A program made the position numbers and the translations under genes. This document shows positions 1-8,813 of a stretch of DNA of 37,426 bases, one piece after another; the first letter of the stretch is position 1; each line of letters starts with the position of its first letter. The notes beneath the pieces are model-generated. The model was not told the origin of the DNA. It worked only from the letters and a program-made list of their open reading frames with translations, and did no database searches. The stretch comes from Nitrospira sp. (lineage in GTDB: Bacteria > Nitrospirota > Nitrospiria > Nitrospirales > Nitrospiraceae). The stretch covers positions 1 to 37,426 of the forward strand of contig JAHBWQ010000016.1 of the NCBI GenBank assembly GCA_019636915.1, in the 5' to 3' direction.

Positions 1-1115
1 AGGATCCGTCGGTTGGCATAGCCAGCTCCGACAAAGGAGACGTCGGCGCCATATTCCTGGTGCTCAGCCGCTGTGAGCGTCATCGGACGATGCACTGTGG
101 GATCCGCCGCCATGGGAAGGTAGTGCACGTGAGCCGCTCCGGCCCGTTTCAACGCGTCGAAACAGTCCCCTTGCTGAATCACAAACCAGTAATCGTACCC
201 TCCCGCCAACTGTTGCCAGTAAGTCAAATGCCGATAGTTCTCCACGAACCACATGGCCGTCAGAAACTTCTTCTTGCGCAGGTGTTGTAAGACCGCCAAG
301 CTCAACGGGGCTTGGGCTATGGCCAGAACCAGATCAGGCGGATCCTCTGCAAGATGCGCCATCGTGCTCAGGCTCAGGACATCGGCAAATCGGCTTTGGA
401 GCATCAAGCGGTGTCGTAATTCACGGTATGATCCGAAGACCTCGTAGCTAGATTGATGCACCTGGTGATCGAGCCAACTCACCCGATGACCCAGCTCGTT
501 CAAGGCGGAGACGACATACCGGGCGATCGGGAGAGATCCTCCATAAATAGGTCCGACCACGGCTACGTGCAGCTGACCTCCGGCTTTTGCCGCCATGGCA
601 CGGCGCAGCCTTGCCTCAAGGCGCTGATGGAACTCGGCATGAAACCGTGCCGCCGGTTCATAGGTGAAGAACCGGAGAGGGGACGATTGTGCCGCCAGCT
701 GTGCAGCCATATCTTCGGCTGTGCCCGCAACCCAGTGGATCTTGTTCATCCATGCCCCAAGCGGCCTCACACCACATGCATCCTTGAGCACGGACGGATC
801 AGGTACTACGACGACCAGTCGTGCATCCCCTTGGCAAGCACCCATCAATGCCTCTACGTGATAGAGGAGCCCCACCCCCAATACCACGCCTACTTCACCG
901 GACTGCCATTCTTTGGCTTGTTGCTCGGCCCAAGACCTGGCTTCTTTCTTGGGATCATACGCACTATGGACCCATTGGCCCTGGTGTGTCGCCGAGGGAG
1001 CACCTTCGCGTGAGGGTATAATCGTCAGGAGACCGCCCTGACTACCCTGCACCGCCTCCGCAAGATCAGGCGCAGCCTGGCGAAGACCTGCAAGATTGTG
1101 ATTTAGATACTCCAC
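1..1115 (-). CDS. CgeB-like glycosyltransferase, partial (C-terminus beyond window start)
   Basis: My translation gives an open frame of 371 codons running off the window at position 1. It starts at a GTG (1115-1113) placed 5 nt after a GGAG that overlaps the stop of the upstream GT9 gene (TAAGGAG, 1127-1121). The N-terminal part contains HSAYDPKKEARSWAEQQA. A Rossmann-like segment follows (LHVAVVGPIYGGSLPIARY), then AMWFVENYRHL, YLPMAADPTVH and, at the window edge, DVSFVGAGYANRR. The last motifs are typical of the CgeB/DUF3880 group of GT-B glycosyltransferases. The N-terminal YDP-KEA segment also recalls the Maf/DUF115 flagellin-modification family, which I cannot exclude as a fused domain. 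It is the last visible gene of a four-gene glycan operon. Acceptor and sugar cannot be told from sequence. Confidence 0.8.
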   Translation of the reverse strand, partial: MEYLNHNLAGLRQAAPDLAEAVQGSQGGLLTIIPSREGAPSATHQGQWVHSAYDPKKEARSWAEQQAKEWQSGEVGVVLGVGLLYHVEALMGACQGDARLVVVVPDPSVLKDACGVRPLGAWMNKIHWVAGTAEDMAAQLAAQSSPLRFFTYEPAARFHAEFHQRLEARLRRAMAAKAGGQLHVAVVGPIYGGSLPIARYVVSALNELGHRVSWLDHQVHQSSYEVFGSYRELRHRLMLQSRFADVLSLSTMAHLAEDPPDLVLAIAQAPLSLAVLQHLRKKKFLTAMWFVENYRHLTYWQQLAGGYDYWFVIQQGDCFDALKRAGAAHVHYLPMAADPTVHRPMTLTAAEHQEYGADVSFVGAGYANRRI

Positions 1116-1124
1116 AGAATCTCC

Positions 1125-2318
1125 TTATCCCACCGGAGTGGGATGCAACTCCCGCCAGATTGATTCTCGTTGACGCGGTACTGTCGGTTCCTGTCCTGCC
1201 GGAACATAATAGGCACCCCACGTATCTCGATGACTTTCCCACACCGACCAGTTCGGAGGAACAGGCACTGGCTTGTTCGCCAAGATCGCAATCGTTTCAT
1301 CGATCGGCCAAGTTTTAGGACGGAGCGACCGTGAGACTGAATCGCTTTCACCTTCCCCTTCCGCCTGCCACACCCAGTGGTGCAACCCATAGGGCCCTGT
1401 CTCATGAACTCGCGCTCTGGCAAAGTACCATCCGATCACGTTGATCCCCAGGGCAGCCGCCAAATGGAGCGGACCGGTGTCGGCCCCAATCACGACCTGA
1501 CAACGAGTCAAGCCCAGTGCCAATTCGGTCAGAGAAAGGCGACCTGTCGTGTCCCACACCCGACCCAGGAGTGAGGATGGAAGGAGAGATTGAATTGCAT
1601 GGGCTCGCTCTTGTTCTTGCTTGCTGCCGAATAAGACGAGACGACTTCGTGGAAGCGTGTTCAAACAGGCTATGATCAAGCAAGCCAAGACTGTGATCGG
1701 CACCAGTCGGTCTTCTTCTCCTGCCCCTACGAGCAATCCAATCCAACGCCCTTCAGACCGGCCGATCTCGTTGAGCTCATCGGGAAGCGATGCAACTGGC
1801 ACATGCATCGGTCGCATCAGTTTCGGCGGAGAGACGCCACACATCCCGCAAAATGCATCCGCTAAATGAATACGATTCTCCCTTCGATCACTGGCGATGG
1901 CCCTCACATAGGTCGCCCATGGTGACAGTGTCCGGTCGAGCGGTCCCCCGACTATGGCTCCGATGCTCTCCCGCGCAAGAAGCGCTCCTGCCAAGACCGC
2001 ACGTGGATGTTGGTTAAGCACGAAGGCACAGTCATAGGGATCATTTACAATCGCACGAAGAGCAGCATCGGCTTCGACGAGAGCGTCCGGATGGAACGCT
2101 CGCTCCGCGACGCGTGCCCGTTGATTCCATGCGGCACCATCCCAGGGCACCACCGCTGCAATTCCTGGAATCATTCGCCCGATCTTGTCCAACTGCGCAG
2201 GGCACAACAGATCGACAGTCCAATCCCCATGCGCTTCCTTGAACGCTGTAATGACCGGGATCGTTTGCACAAGATCACCGAGTCTGGCTAATTGGATGAG
2301 GAGGACTCGTTTTCCCAT
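1125..2318 (-). CDS. Glycosyltransferase family 9 (heptosyltransferase-like)
   Basis: This 397-residue protein begins MGKRVLLIQLARLGDLVQT, the classic N-terminus of the ADP-heptose:LPS heptosyltransferase family (GT9, GT-B fold). A family C-terminal nucleotide-sugar site is visible as GADTGPLHLAAALGINVIG, followed by WYFARARVHETGPYG. Length is slightly above the usual 330-370 residues. GT9 enzymes transfer heptose or a similar sugar to lipopolysaccharide core or, in some bacteria, to proteins. The gene starts 4 nt after the stop of the giant glycosyltransferase gene and is followed 9 nt later by the CgeB-like gene, so it is almost certainly co-transcribed. No strong Shine-Dalgarno is visible (only GAGAG before the ATG), consistent with translational coupling. 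The actual sugar donor is unknown. Confidence 0.9.
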   Translation of the reverse strand: MGKRVLLIQLARLGDLVQTIPVITAFKEAHGDWTVDLLCPAQLDKIGRMIPGIAAVVPWDGAAWNQRARVAERAFHPDALVEADAALRAIVNDPYDCAFVLNQHPRAVLAGALLARESIGAIVGGPLDRTLSPWATYVRAIASDRRENRIHLADAFCGMCGVSPPKLMRPMHVPVASLPDELNEIGRSEGRWIGLLVGAGEEDRLVPITVLACLIIACLNTLPRSRLVLFGSKQEQERAHAIQSLLPSSLLGRVWDTTGRLSLTELALGLTRCQVVIGADTGPLHLAAALGINVIGWYFARARVHETGPYGLHHWVWQAEGEGESDSVSRSLRPKTWPIDETIAILANKPVPVPPNWSVWESHRDTWGAYYVPAGQEPTVPRQRESIWRELHPTPVG

Positions 2319-2322
2319 CTCT

Positions 2323-5300
2323 CTACGACGAAGCCGCTTCCATGGTCAGCACTGCTTCCTTCCCCGAAATTGCCCGCCCGAGTTGCTCCAACCCGTCATA
2401 CGTAGGAGCGATCCGCAAGAGCGCATCATACTCCCGCCTGGAGGCATTGATCTGTTCAGCTCGCAACAGAACGCCGGCATACGCAAAGCGGGAAGCGAGG
2501 TCCTCCGGATTTCTCTTTACATAGGAATGCAATTGTTCGCCAAGCTCATGCCAACGGTTCTGCGCGGCGCCCGCACGGAGCAACCAATGAATCGCTTCCG
2601 CATCGTCGGGATAGTCCGCCAATACTTCCCGAAACCGTTCCCAGGCTCCCTGTGCGTAACCTCTTCCTATTGCGGCCATTCCCATTCCCATCAGACATTT
2701 CCTACGCTCGGCACCCTCACGAAGCGCCGTACTAAATGCCATCTCCGCTTGTGCATACTGCTCTCGCTGCATGCAGAGAATGCCTTTCAGCAGCAGTCCT
2801 TCCGCATGCTCAGGTGAGGCATTCAAGATCATTCGGAGCTGTTCCTCTGCGCCAGATAGGTTTTTTTGTTCCAACAGTATGCGGACCAAATTAAGTCGTT
2901 TGTCCGGTTCATCGACCAACGCCGCATAGCGTGCGAGGAACTGCGCCTGATAGACCGGCTCTTGCAGCCGCTCGGCCACCATCGCCCCCCAGGACAACAC
3001 ATACGCGTCATTCGGCCAGTCGTGGACCAAAGCTAATTCACGCCGAACGGATGACCAGTCTTTTTTGAGTGCGGCCGTTTGTGTCGCCGCGACATGTGCC
3101 CACACAGCACGATCCTTAATATCTCCCATCAAGTGAATATCCCCTCCGAGTTTCCCATCACGATAGATGCGCTGCAGTTTGTAACCCTCGAGATGGAAAT
3201 ACCGATCTTCATCGCCCGTCCACCATTGGTTTCCCCATCGGTCCAAGAAACGAGCGGCGTTTGTGTCTTCGTGCGTCTTTCGTCCAGAAGTCTGGCTTTC
3301 AAGATGTACCACGACGCTCCGCGGTTGATACACGACCTGGTATCCACTTTCCCGTACTTTCAAACACAGATCCGCATCTTCCAGCCCATTGAGATAGCCC
3401 TCATCAAACCTGCCGACCTCCTCGAACAGCGAGCGTCTGATGAGCAGACAGGCAGCGGTGACAATTTGGAACTCGCGCCGTTGGTTGACGGCTGGATGCT
3501 CACCGGCAAAAGACTTGTAAATATGGTACGGGAAAAAGTGCTGACAGTCTCGTACGACGCCGGCATGTTGAATCGTTCCGTCTGGATAGAGCAGCTTGCT
3601 TCCGACGATCCCGACCGACGCATCGCCCTCTGCTTCCATCACGAGAGCATTGAGCCAACCCGGCTGGGGAATCGTATCGTTGTTCAGGAAGACCAGATAC
3701 TTTCCTCGCGCCAGAGCCGCGCCCTGATTGCAGGCTTTGGCGAAGCCGACATTCTCGCCATTCGTGATAATGCGAATATCACCGCCCAACTGCGCAAGAA
3801 ACTCTAACGTTCCATCCGTTGAACCATTATCGACCACAATCAACTCATAATCCGGCAACCCGTCAAGTGCGGCCAAGGCCGTCAGACAGTCCCTGGTCAG
3901 TTCTCCTCGGTTACACACCGGCATGACGATCGAACAGACACGGGTTTGCTCCCTCCGTGCATGTTTCAGTTCCTCAAGACGCTGCTGTTGCGCCCTCTGC
4001 ACTCCATCGATCCGTTCCGCATGGGGTCGATACTTGCGGTAGATGATCTCGGTGGTGCGCCAATAGGTCTCTTGCGTCGCACTGGTCATGGAGGAGCCAT
4101 CGGTACGCCAGCTGAATTCGGCGGTGGTGCATGCCACGTGTTTGAACGGAAATACAGTCGCCATGCGAATCCACAGGTCCCAATCCTCATGCGCGTACAG
4201 CGATTCGTCGAACCGACCGACTTGGTCAAGGCAATCTCTTCTGTGCATCATGCAGAGGACGGGAAAATAGTTGGAGACCAACAGGTGTGCAGGATTGAAG
4301 TCGTATGAATACGGCACATCCCTACCTATTTCAATGTGACGATCGTGCGACAACTGTTCATGGACCCGCCAGGCATCGCTATACGCGACCTTGTACTCAC
4401 CCTGGTCCAATACGGACACCAGCGTTTCCAAATGGTTCGGCAAATATCGGTCGTCGTCGTCGAGATACGCAATGTAGGTCCCGGAGGCCGCCGTCAATCC
4501 GGTATTGCGGGAGGCGGCCAGGCCACGATTTCGATCGTGCTGAATGTACGTGATGCGTCCGTCATTGAGGGCCGCCACCGTGGCAGCGACATCGGTTCCT
4601 CCATCGTTGACAACCAGGATTTCGAAGTCCTGACATGTCTGTTGGAGAATGCTCTGGAGAGCCTCTTTCAATCGGTCGGTCCGATTGTACGTCGGAACAA
4701 TGACTGAGACTTTCGGTCGGCGCAGGAAGGTAGTCGGTCGACCAGGCCCCACTCGCTGACAGGCCCAGACCTGGTAGATCGGCAACAGATTCATGGATTC
4801 GAGCTCGGCCGGAGTCGGTGCGGGCACATAGCGCAGCCCAGGCACTTCGACATGCACCCGTTCCAAGCCGAGCGCAGCAAATCCTTGTCGGCGAAATAGC
4901 GTCTGTAAGTCTCCTTCCGTCACCCAGTCTTCTACCGGCTGGTTCGGCGGTGCGATGCTTTTCCACTGCTCCCACATTTCACCGCGCGGCGTGGTCAAGA
5001 CCACGTATCCGCCCGGGGTCAATAGTGACGCGAGTTGAGCCAGGAAAAGATCTTTCTGTCCATGAGGAACATGCTCGAGCACTTCCGAGCTCACGACGAC
5101 ATCGTAGGGGGCAAAGTCCGGACGTGCTAGGACCTGGTCGGCCGTGCCGGCTTCAAACCGCAGGTGCGGGAACAAACGCCGCGCATGCGCCACCACCTCG
5201 CTCACCGGCTCGACTCCTTCGCAGCTTCCGTACATGGATACGAGATTCGTGAGCCACCCGCGTCCACATCCGACATCCAGGATACGCAGCACCTTCCCGG

Positions 5301-8300
5301 GATTGTGCCGGCGAACCCGCCGAAGGATACATTCGAGGAACGATGCGATCTTGCTCCAACGTGCGGCCTCGTCTGCATTCGGATAGGGGGTCGACCAGAT
5401 CGGCGCGTTGACAAAGAGATTCACGTAAAAGCGATCGGAATCCATCGATCCCTCCGATGTAGTGTGAGAAGGCTGCACCGCAGCCGATGCAATCGCTGCT
5501 TGGCCCACGTCCTCGCTGGCAGTGAGATCCCTCAGCGCTCGATGCCTGCGTAAGTTCCGCATACCCTGCTTCACTTCCTCGGGTGTCACAAACGAGGCAG
5601 TCAGCTGCCCGGTGGTCAGGAGTTCGATCCAACCCCGCAGCACATGTGCCCAATCATAGGATGCTGCCCAATGCGCTCGACCGAGTTCACCTAATTGCCG
5701 ACGCAGGTCCGCATCCTCCTTCAGGCGCATCAGCACGTCGTGGAAACTGCTGAGGGTGGCAACCAGCCCACCTGCCTGCTCGTGAACCGTCCCGCAGCCG
5801 GGAGTGGCGAGCCATGGAAGGCTGCAGCTCATCGCTTCAAGCACGACCAAAGGCGATGCTTCGCTGTGGGAGGCCAAGACCAATACATCGGCGGCCCGCA
5901 TTGCAGCGGCAATCCCTTCAGCATCGAGCCCGGGAACGTACAGCACATCCGGTCTTCCGGCCAACGCAATCTGGACCTGACGAACATATTCTGTATCTTC
6001 CGTGGGTCTGCCGACCATCACCAACTGGGCATCCGATGGCAGCCTGTTCAACTCGGCCAGCAACCCCAGATGGTTCTTCACCGGATACAGGTTTGCCACA
6101 TGTAGGATGAGGAACCGGTCCGGAGAGATGCCGTGATCCCGCCTGAACTCTCCATGAGGGGAAACCAGGCTGGTCCCATTCGGGATATATATGGAGCGCA
6201 TTCCCTCCTTGCGCAAGAAGCGGGCATCGACACCGTCTTCGGAGAGTGCCACCACAGCCTGTGCCTGTTGCGCGAGCTGACGAAACCTGGGATACACAAA
6301 TTGATTGCGAACCAAATCGTTGAGGATTTCCTCGTTCATCGTTGGTTGGATCAAGAGCCTGGTATTGACAGGTAGCGACTCTATCAAGGCACCGTAGAGC
6401 AGCTTGTTCAGCGGAGCCCCAAGTAACAGACAGGCAGAGTACCGCCCGCTCTGTAACAATTTTCTGACTTGGAGAATGCAGGTCGGCATTCCATTCTCAC
6501 GCTGATCAAAACGTGCAACTGTCACGATGCGGATGCCTCGATACTCTTCCCGTTCACGTCCATCGATCGGATATGTTGCGATGTCCACCTGATATCCATG
6601 TGCCAAGAGACCAACCCCCAACTGCTCGGCAACCCGCTCGACTCCCCCGATGGATGGCCAAAAGAACGGCGTCACGATCAAGATTGAGTTTCCTGGACCG
6701 ACGCTGGATGGTGACGCCGCGACAGGCTTGGACAGCGTGGACTCCAGAAACGGCACATCCGGCGTTTTCCACGAGACCTGTTCAAAGGGAATGGGTGCGT
6801 TCACAACCGGTTTGCTTGACGCAGTCGGTTCGTAGGGCTGCGAAGCGGGAGAGGTCGCGGAGAACAGTCGTTTGAACACATCCAACTCGTGCAGATTGTA
6901 CTGCGTGGCGTTTTTCTCGCGGTCGGCGGCGTACGGGGCATGCACGATGCCGTGAACCCCACCCAACAGCGCGAACAACTGCAGGAGATCGCCGGTCTCG
7001 CGAAACCGCTCAGCCTTCTTACGAATATCGGCCGTCAGGACGTTCCACTGCCGTATATCCTTTTCATACATCGTCTTGTATCGGCGGTAGATACTCTCGA
7101 TCGTGTAGTGCGTACCATGGCGCCCTTTCACGTCCGGATGCAGGATCCACCTGATGCCGTGGCGTCCCATCTGTTCGAGCAAATCCATTTCGCTCGCTTT
7201 GAGATCGTGGAAGGAGAGGGCCTTGAGCAGCGCGGTCCGGTAAATTTTAACGCCCTGAATCTTGACTTCCCGGTCGTCGTCGTAGAGATGAAAGCAGATC
7301 ATGCCGACGTCGTCGGGCGCCGCCTCCATGATCGCCTCCATCGTAGCCACAGCACCCGGCTGGAGCAGCATATCCTCGTCGACTTGAATGAAGTACGGCG
7401 TCGTGCAGCGGTCGATCATCGCTTGAGCCGCGGCGCTGAATGGGCACACGTTCCTGATGATATCCAACGTAAACGGTGGCCCTTCCTGTTTGTGGATGGC
7501 TTCCAGGCAAGCTGCAAACGCAGGATCATCCACCGTGAGCACGAAGACGGTTGTCGCTGTGTGTATCTCCTTGCCAGATACATTGGTAGTTAGCGGGGCC
7601 GACTGATAAACCGCGTGTGTCTGCAAAATTTCTGTCTCTTCTTCCGTTTTCTTCAAAGCTCGAGGATGCTGTCCGGTTTCAATCCAGTCCAGCCACTCCC
7701 GTGCGCGAACTTCAGCGGTATGCGATCGGAGGAGTTCGGCACGAGCGGCATTGGCAATGTCTTTAGCATGGTCAGCGTCACGTGCCATTCGCTCTACATG
7801 TTCCTTCAAGACCACGGGACGATCCTTCGAATAGAGCAGAATCTCGCGGCCGTTCTTGAAAAGCGCATTCGTCTGGGACCTACCTGGAATTTCCCACGAA
7901 ATGACGGGACGGCCCGCGGCCATCGCTTCCACAACACGTCCCGCATAAGATTGAAACAAGCTGGGCAGATTGACGATGGCACTCCAAGTTTTCAGGCTCG
8001 CTAACCAATTTGAAAAAATTGCTTCCCGCAACCCACGCCACACACGCACAAACTCCATAAGCGCGGGCAAGTCAGGCCGCCAGCCTGACTGAAACCGTTG
8101 GAGCACTTGTTGATGTAGTGCATTGAAGTACTGGGGAAACTCCGTTCCCATTTCGGCAGATGGGGGATGAATCAGCAAGTCCTTCAGCCCAGGCATCGCC
8201 ACCCACGCCTTCCGCTCTCCATAGAGTTCACCATAAAACGCGGCCTCGCGGCGCGACGGACGCTCGATGCTCTCGGCTATGAATCGCGACGGCACCGCAG

Positions 8301-8796
8301 ACGGCCAGAATAACGCCCGCACCAGGCCGGATTGATTGAACACCTCAGCATCGCGCTCATCCGCCGCCAACACATGCGTCATGTGACGAACCTGATGGTT
8401 GACAAAAGCAGCGCGATCTCGCAAGTGTGGCCAGCGTCGGTAGTCCTCTTCGCTATACTCCAACGACTCCATGATCAGGCCCACCCGAACCGGCGCTAAG
8501 TCGGCAATCCATTCAAGAAACACGTCCGAATATCGATTGTGAACCAGCCATACCCAGACCTGGTCAAATTGCTGGCCGGCCAACAGGTCTTTCGCATGAT
8601 GAAGCCAGGACAGCGGTGAACTATCGGAAACATCTGAGAGTGCCGGAAGCGTCACACAGTCGCACCCGTTGGCCCGAAGACCATCCTCAACTGAGAAGTT
8701 GCCGACGTAGGCCCACGCTTTTGCCTGTGACCATGTGGCAAACTCCAGTTGCACTAATAAGATCTTGGGTTTATCCACTCGATCCTCTTGTCCCAT
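2323..8796 (-). CDS. Giant multidomain glycosyltransferase / SAM-methyltransferase / TPR protein
   Basis: A single uninterrupted 2157-residue frame fuses at least six modules. Residues 8-390 are a CgeB-like GT-B domain. Residues about 412-600 are a GT-A-like domain with QVDEDMLLQPGA. Residues 703-1065 are a GT4 domain (FFWPSIGGVERV near 711; HSEASPLVVLEAMSC near 977). Residues 1120-1345 are a class I SAM methyltransferase (LDVGCGRGW near 1173). Residues 1362-1600 are a GT2 domain (SVIVPTYNR; YLDDDD near 1444). Residues 1620-1880 are a second GT2 of the rhamnosyltransferase-like type (LNNDTIPQPGW near 1704; LEDADL near 1805). Residues 1900-2150 are TPR-like repeats. Family knowledge suggests stepwise assembly and methylation of an oligosaccharide, with the TPR tail possibly binding a protein acceptor. 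It lies 17 nt after the radical SAM gene. The start is the first ATG; a GTG at codon 7 is an alternative. Confidence 0.9.
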   Translation of the reverse strand: MGQEDRVDKPKILLVQLEFATWSQAKAWAYVGNFSVEDGLRANGCDCVTLPALSDVSDSSPLSWLHHAKDLLAGQQFDQVWVWLVHNRYSDVFLEWIADLAPVRVGLIMESLEYSEEDYRRWPHLRDRAAFVNHQVRHMTHVLAADERDAEVFNQSGLVRALFWPSAVPSRFIAESIERPSRREAAFYGELYGERKAWVAMPGLKDLLIHPPSAEMGTEFPQYFNALHQQVLQRFQSGWRPDLPALMEFVRVWRGLREAIFSNWLASLKTWSAIVNLPSLFQSYAGRVVEAMAAGRPVISWEIPGRSQTNALFKNGREILLYSKDRPVVLKEHVERMARDADHAKDIANAARAELLRSHTAEVRAREWLDWIETGQHPRALKKTEEETEILQTHAVYQSAPLTTNVSGKEIHTATTVFVLTVDDPAFAACLEAIHKQEGPPFTLDIIRNVCPFSAAAQAMIDRCTTPYFIQVDEDMLLQPGAVATMEAIMEAAPDDVGMICFHLYDDDREVKIQGVKIYRTALLKALSFHDLKASEMDLLEQMGRHGIRWILHPDVKGRHGTHYTIESIYRRYKTMYEKDIRQWNVLTADIRKKAERFRETGDLLQLFALLGGVHGIVHAPYAADREKNATQYNLHELDVFKRLFSATSPASQPYEPTASSKPVVNAPIPFEQVSWKTPDVPFLESTLSKPVAASPSSVGPGNSILIVTPFFWPSIGGVERVAEQLGVGLLAHGYQVDIATYPIDGREREEYRGIRIVTVARFDQRENGMPTCILQVRKLLQSGRYSACLLLGAPLNKLLYGALIESLPVNTRLLIQPTMNEEILNDLVRNQFVYPRFRQLAQQAQAVVALSEDGVDARFLRKEGMRSIYIPNGTSLVSPHGEFRRDHGISPDRFLILHVANLYPVKNHLGLLAELNRLPSDAQLVMVGRPTEDTEYVRQVQIALAGRPDVLYVPGLDAEGIAAAMRAADVLVLASHSEASPLVVLEAMSCSLPWLATPGCGTVHEQAGGLVATLSSFHDVLMRLKEDADLRRQLGELGRAHWAASYDWAHVLRGWIELLTTGQLTASFVTPEEVKQGMRNLRRHRALRDLTASEDVGQAAIASAAVQPSHTTSEGSMDSDRFYVNLFVNAPIWSTPYPNADEAARWSKIASFLECILRRVRRHNPGKVLRILDVGCGRGWLTNLVSMYGSCEGVEPVSEVVAHARRLFPHLRFEAGTADQVLARPDFAPYDVVVSSEVLEHVPHGQKDLFLAQLASLLTPGGYVVLTTPRGEMWEQWKSIAPPNQPVEDWVTEGDLQTLFRRQGFAALGLERVHVEVPGLRYVPAPTPAELESMNLLPIYQVWACQRVGPGRPTTFLRRPKVSVIVPTYNRTDRLKEALQSILQQTCQDFEILVVNDGGTDVAATVAALNDGRITYIQHDRNRGLAASRNTGLTAASGTYIAYLDDDDRYLPNHLETLVSVLDQGEYKVAYSDAWRVHEQLSHDRHIEIGRDVPYSYDFNPAHLLVSNYFPVLCMMHRRDCLDQVGRFDESLYAHEDWDLWIRMATVFPFKHVACTTAEFSWRTDGSSMTSATQETYWRTTEIIYRKYRPHAERIDGVQRAQQQRLEELKHARREQTRVCSIVMPVCNRGELTRDCLTALAALDGLPDYELIVVDNGSTDGTLEFLAQLGGDIRIITNGENVGFAKACNQGAALARGKYLVFLNNDTIPQPGWLNALVMEAEGDASVGIVGSKLLYPDGTIQHAGVVRDCQHFFPYHIYKSFAGEHPAVNQRREFQIVTAACLLIRRSLFEEVGRFDEGYLNGLEDADLCLKVRESGYQVVYQPRSVVVHLESQTSGRKTHEDTNAARFLDRWGNQWWTGDEDRYFHLEGYKLQRIYRDGKLGGDIHLMGDIKDRAVWAHVAATQTAALKKDWSSVRRELALVHDWPNDAYVLSWGAMVAERLQEPVYQAQFLARYAALVDEPDKRLNLVRILLEQKNLSGAEEQLRMILNASPEHAEGLLLKGILCMQREQYAQAEMAFSTALREGAERRKCLMGMGMAAIGRGYAQGAWERFREVLADYPDDAEAIHWLLRAGAAQNRWHELGEQLHSYVKRNPEDLASRFAYAGVLLRAEQINASRREYDALLRIAPTYDGLEQLGRAISGKEAVLTMEAASS

Positions 8797-8813
8797 TCCA
8801 AACTCTTTCTGCG

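Noticed and set aside
230-242. Sigma-28-like -10 box (GCCGATAG) on the plus strand
   Set aside because: It lies inside a coding gene, antisense, with no matching -35 box at 11-12 nt.
453-1013. Plus-strand open frame of 186 codons
   Set aside because: It is antisense to the CgeB-like gene, whose minus-strand translation has clear family motifs; the plus frame has none.
3079-3807. Plus-strand open frame of 242 codons
   Set aside because: It lies wholly opposite the GT2 and TPR parts of the giant transferase and has no family features.
6889-7593. Plus-strand open frame of 234 codons
   Set aside because: Antisense shadow of the GT-A-like module of the giant transferase; no ribosome site and no recognisable motif.
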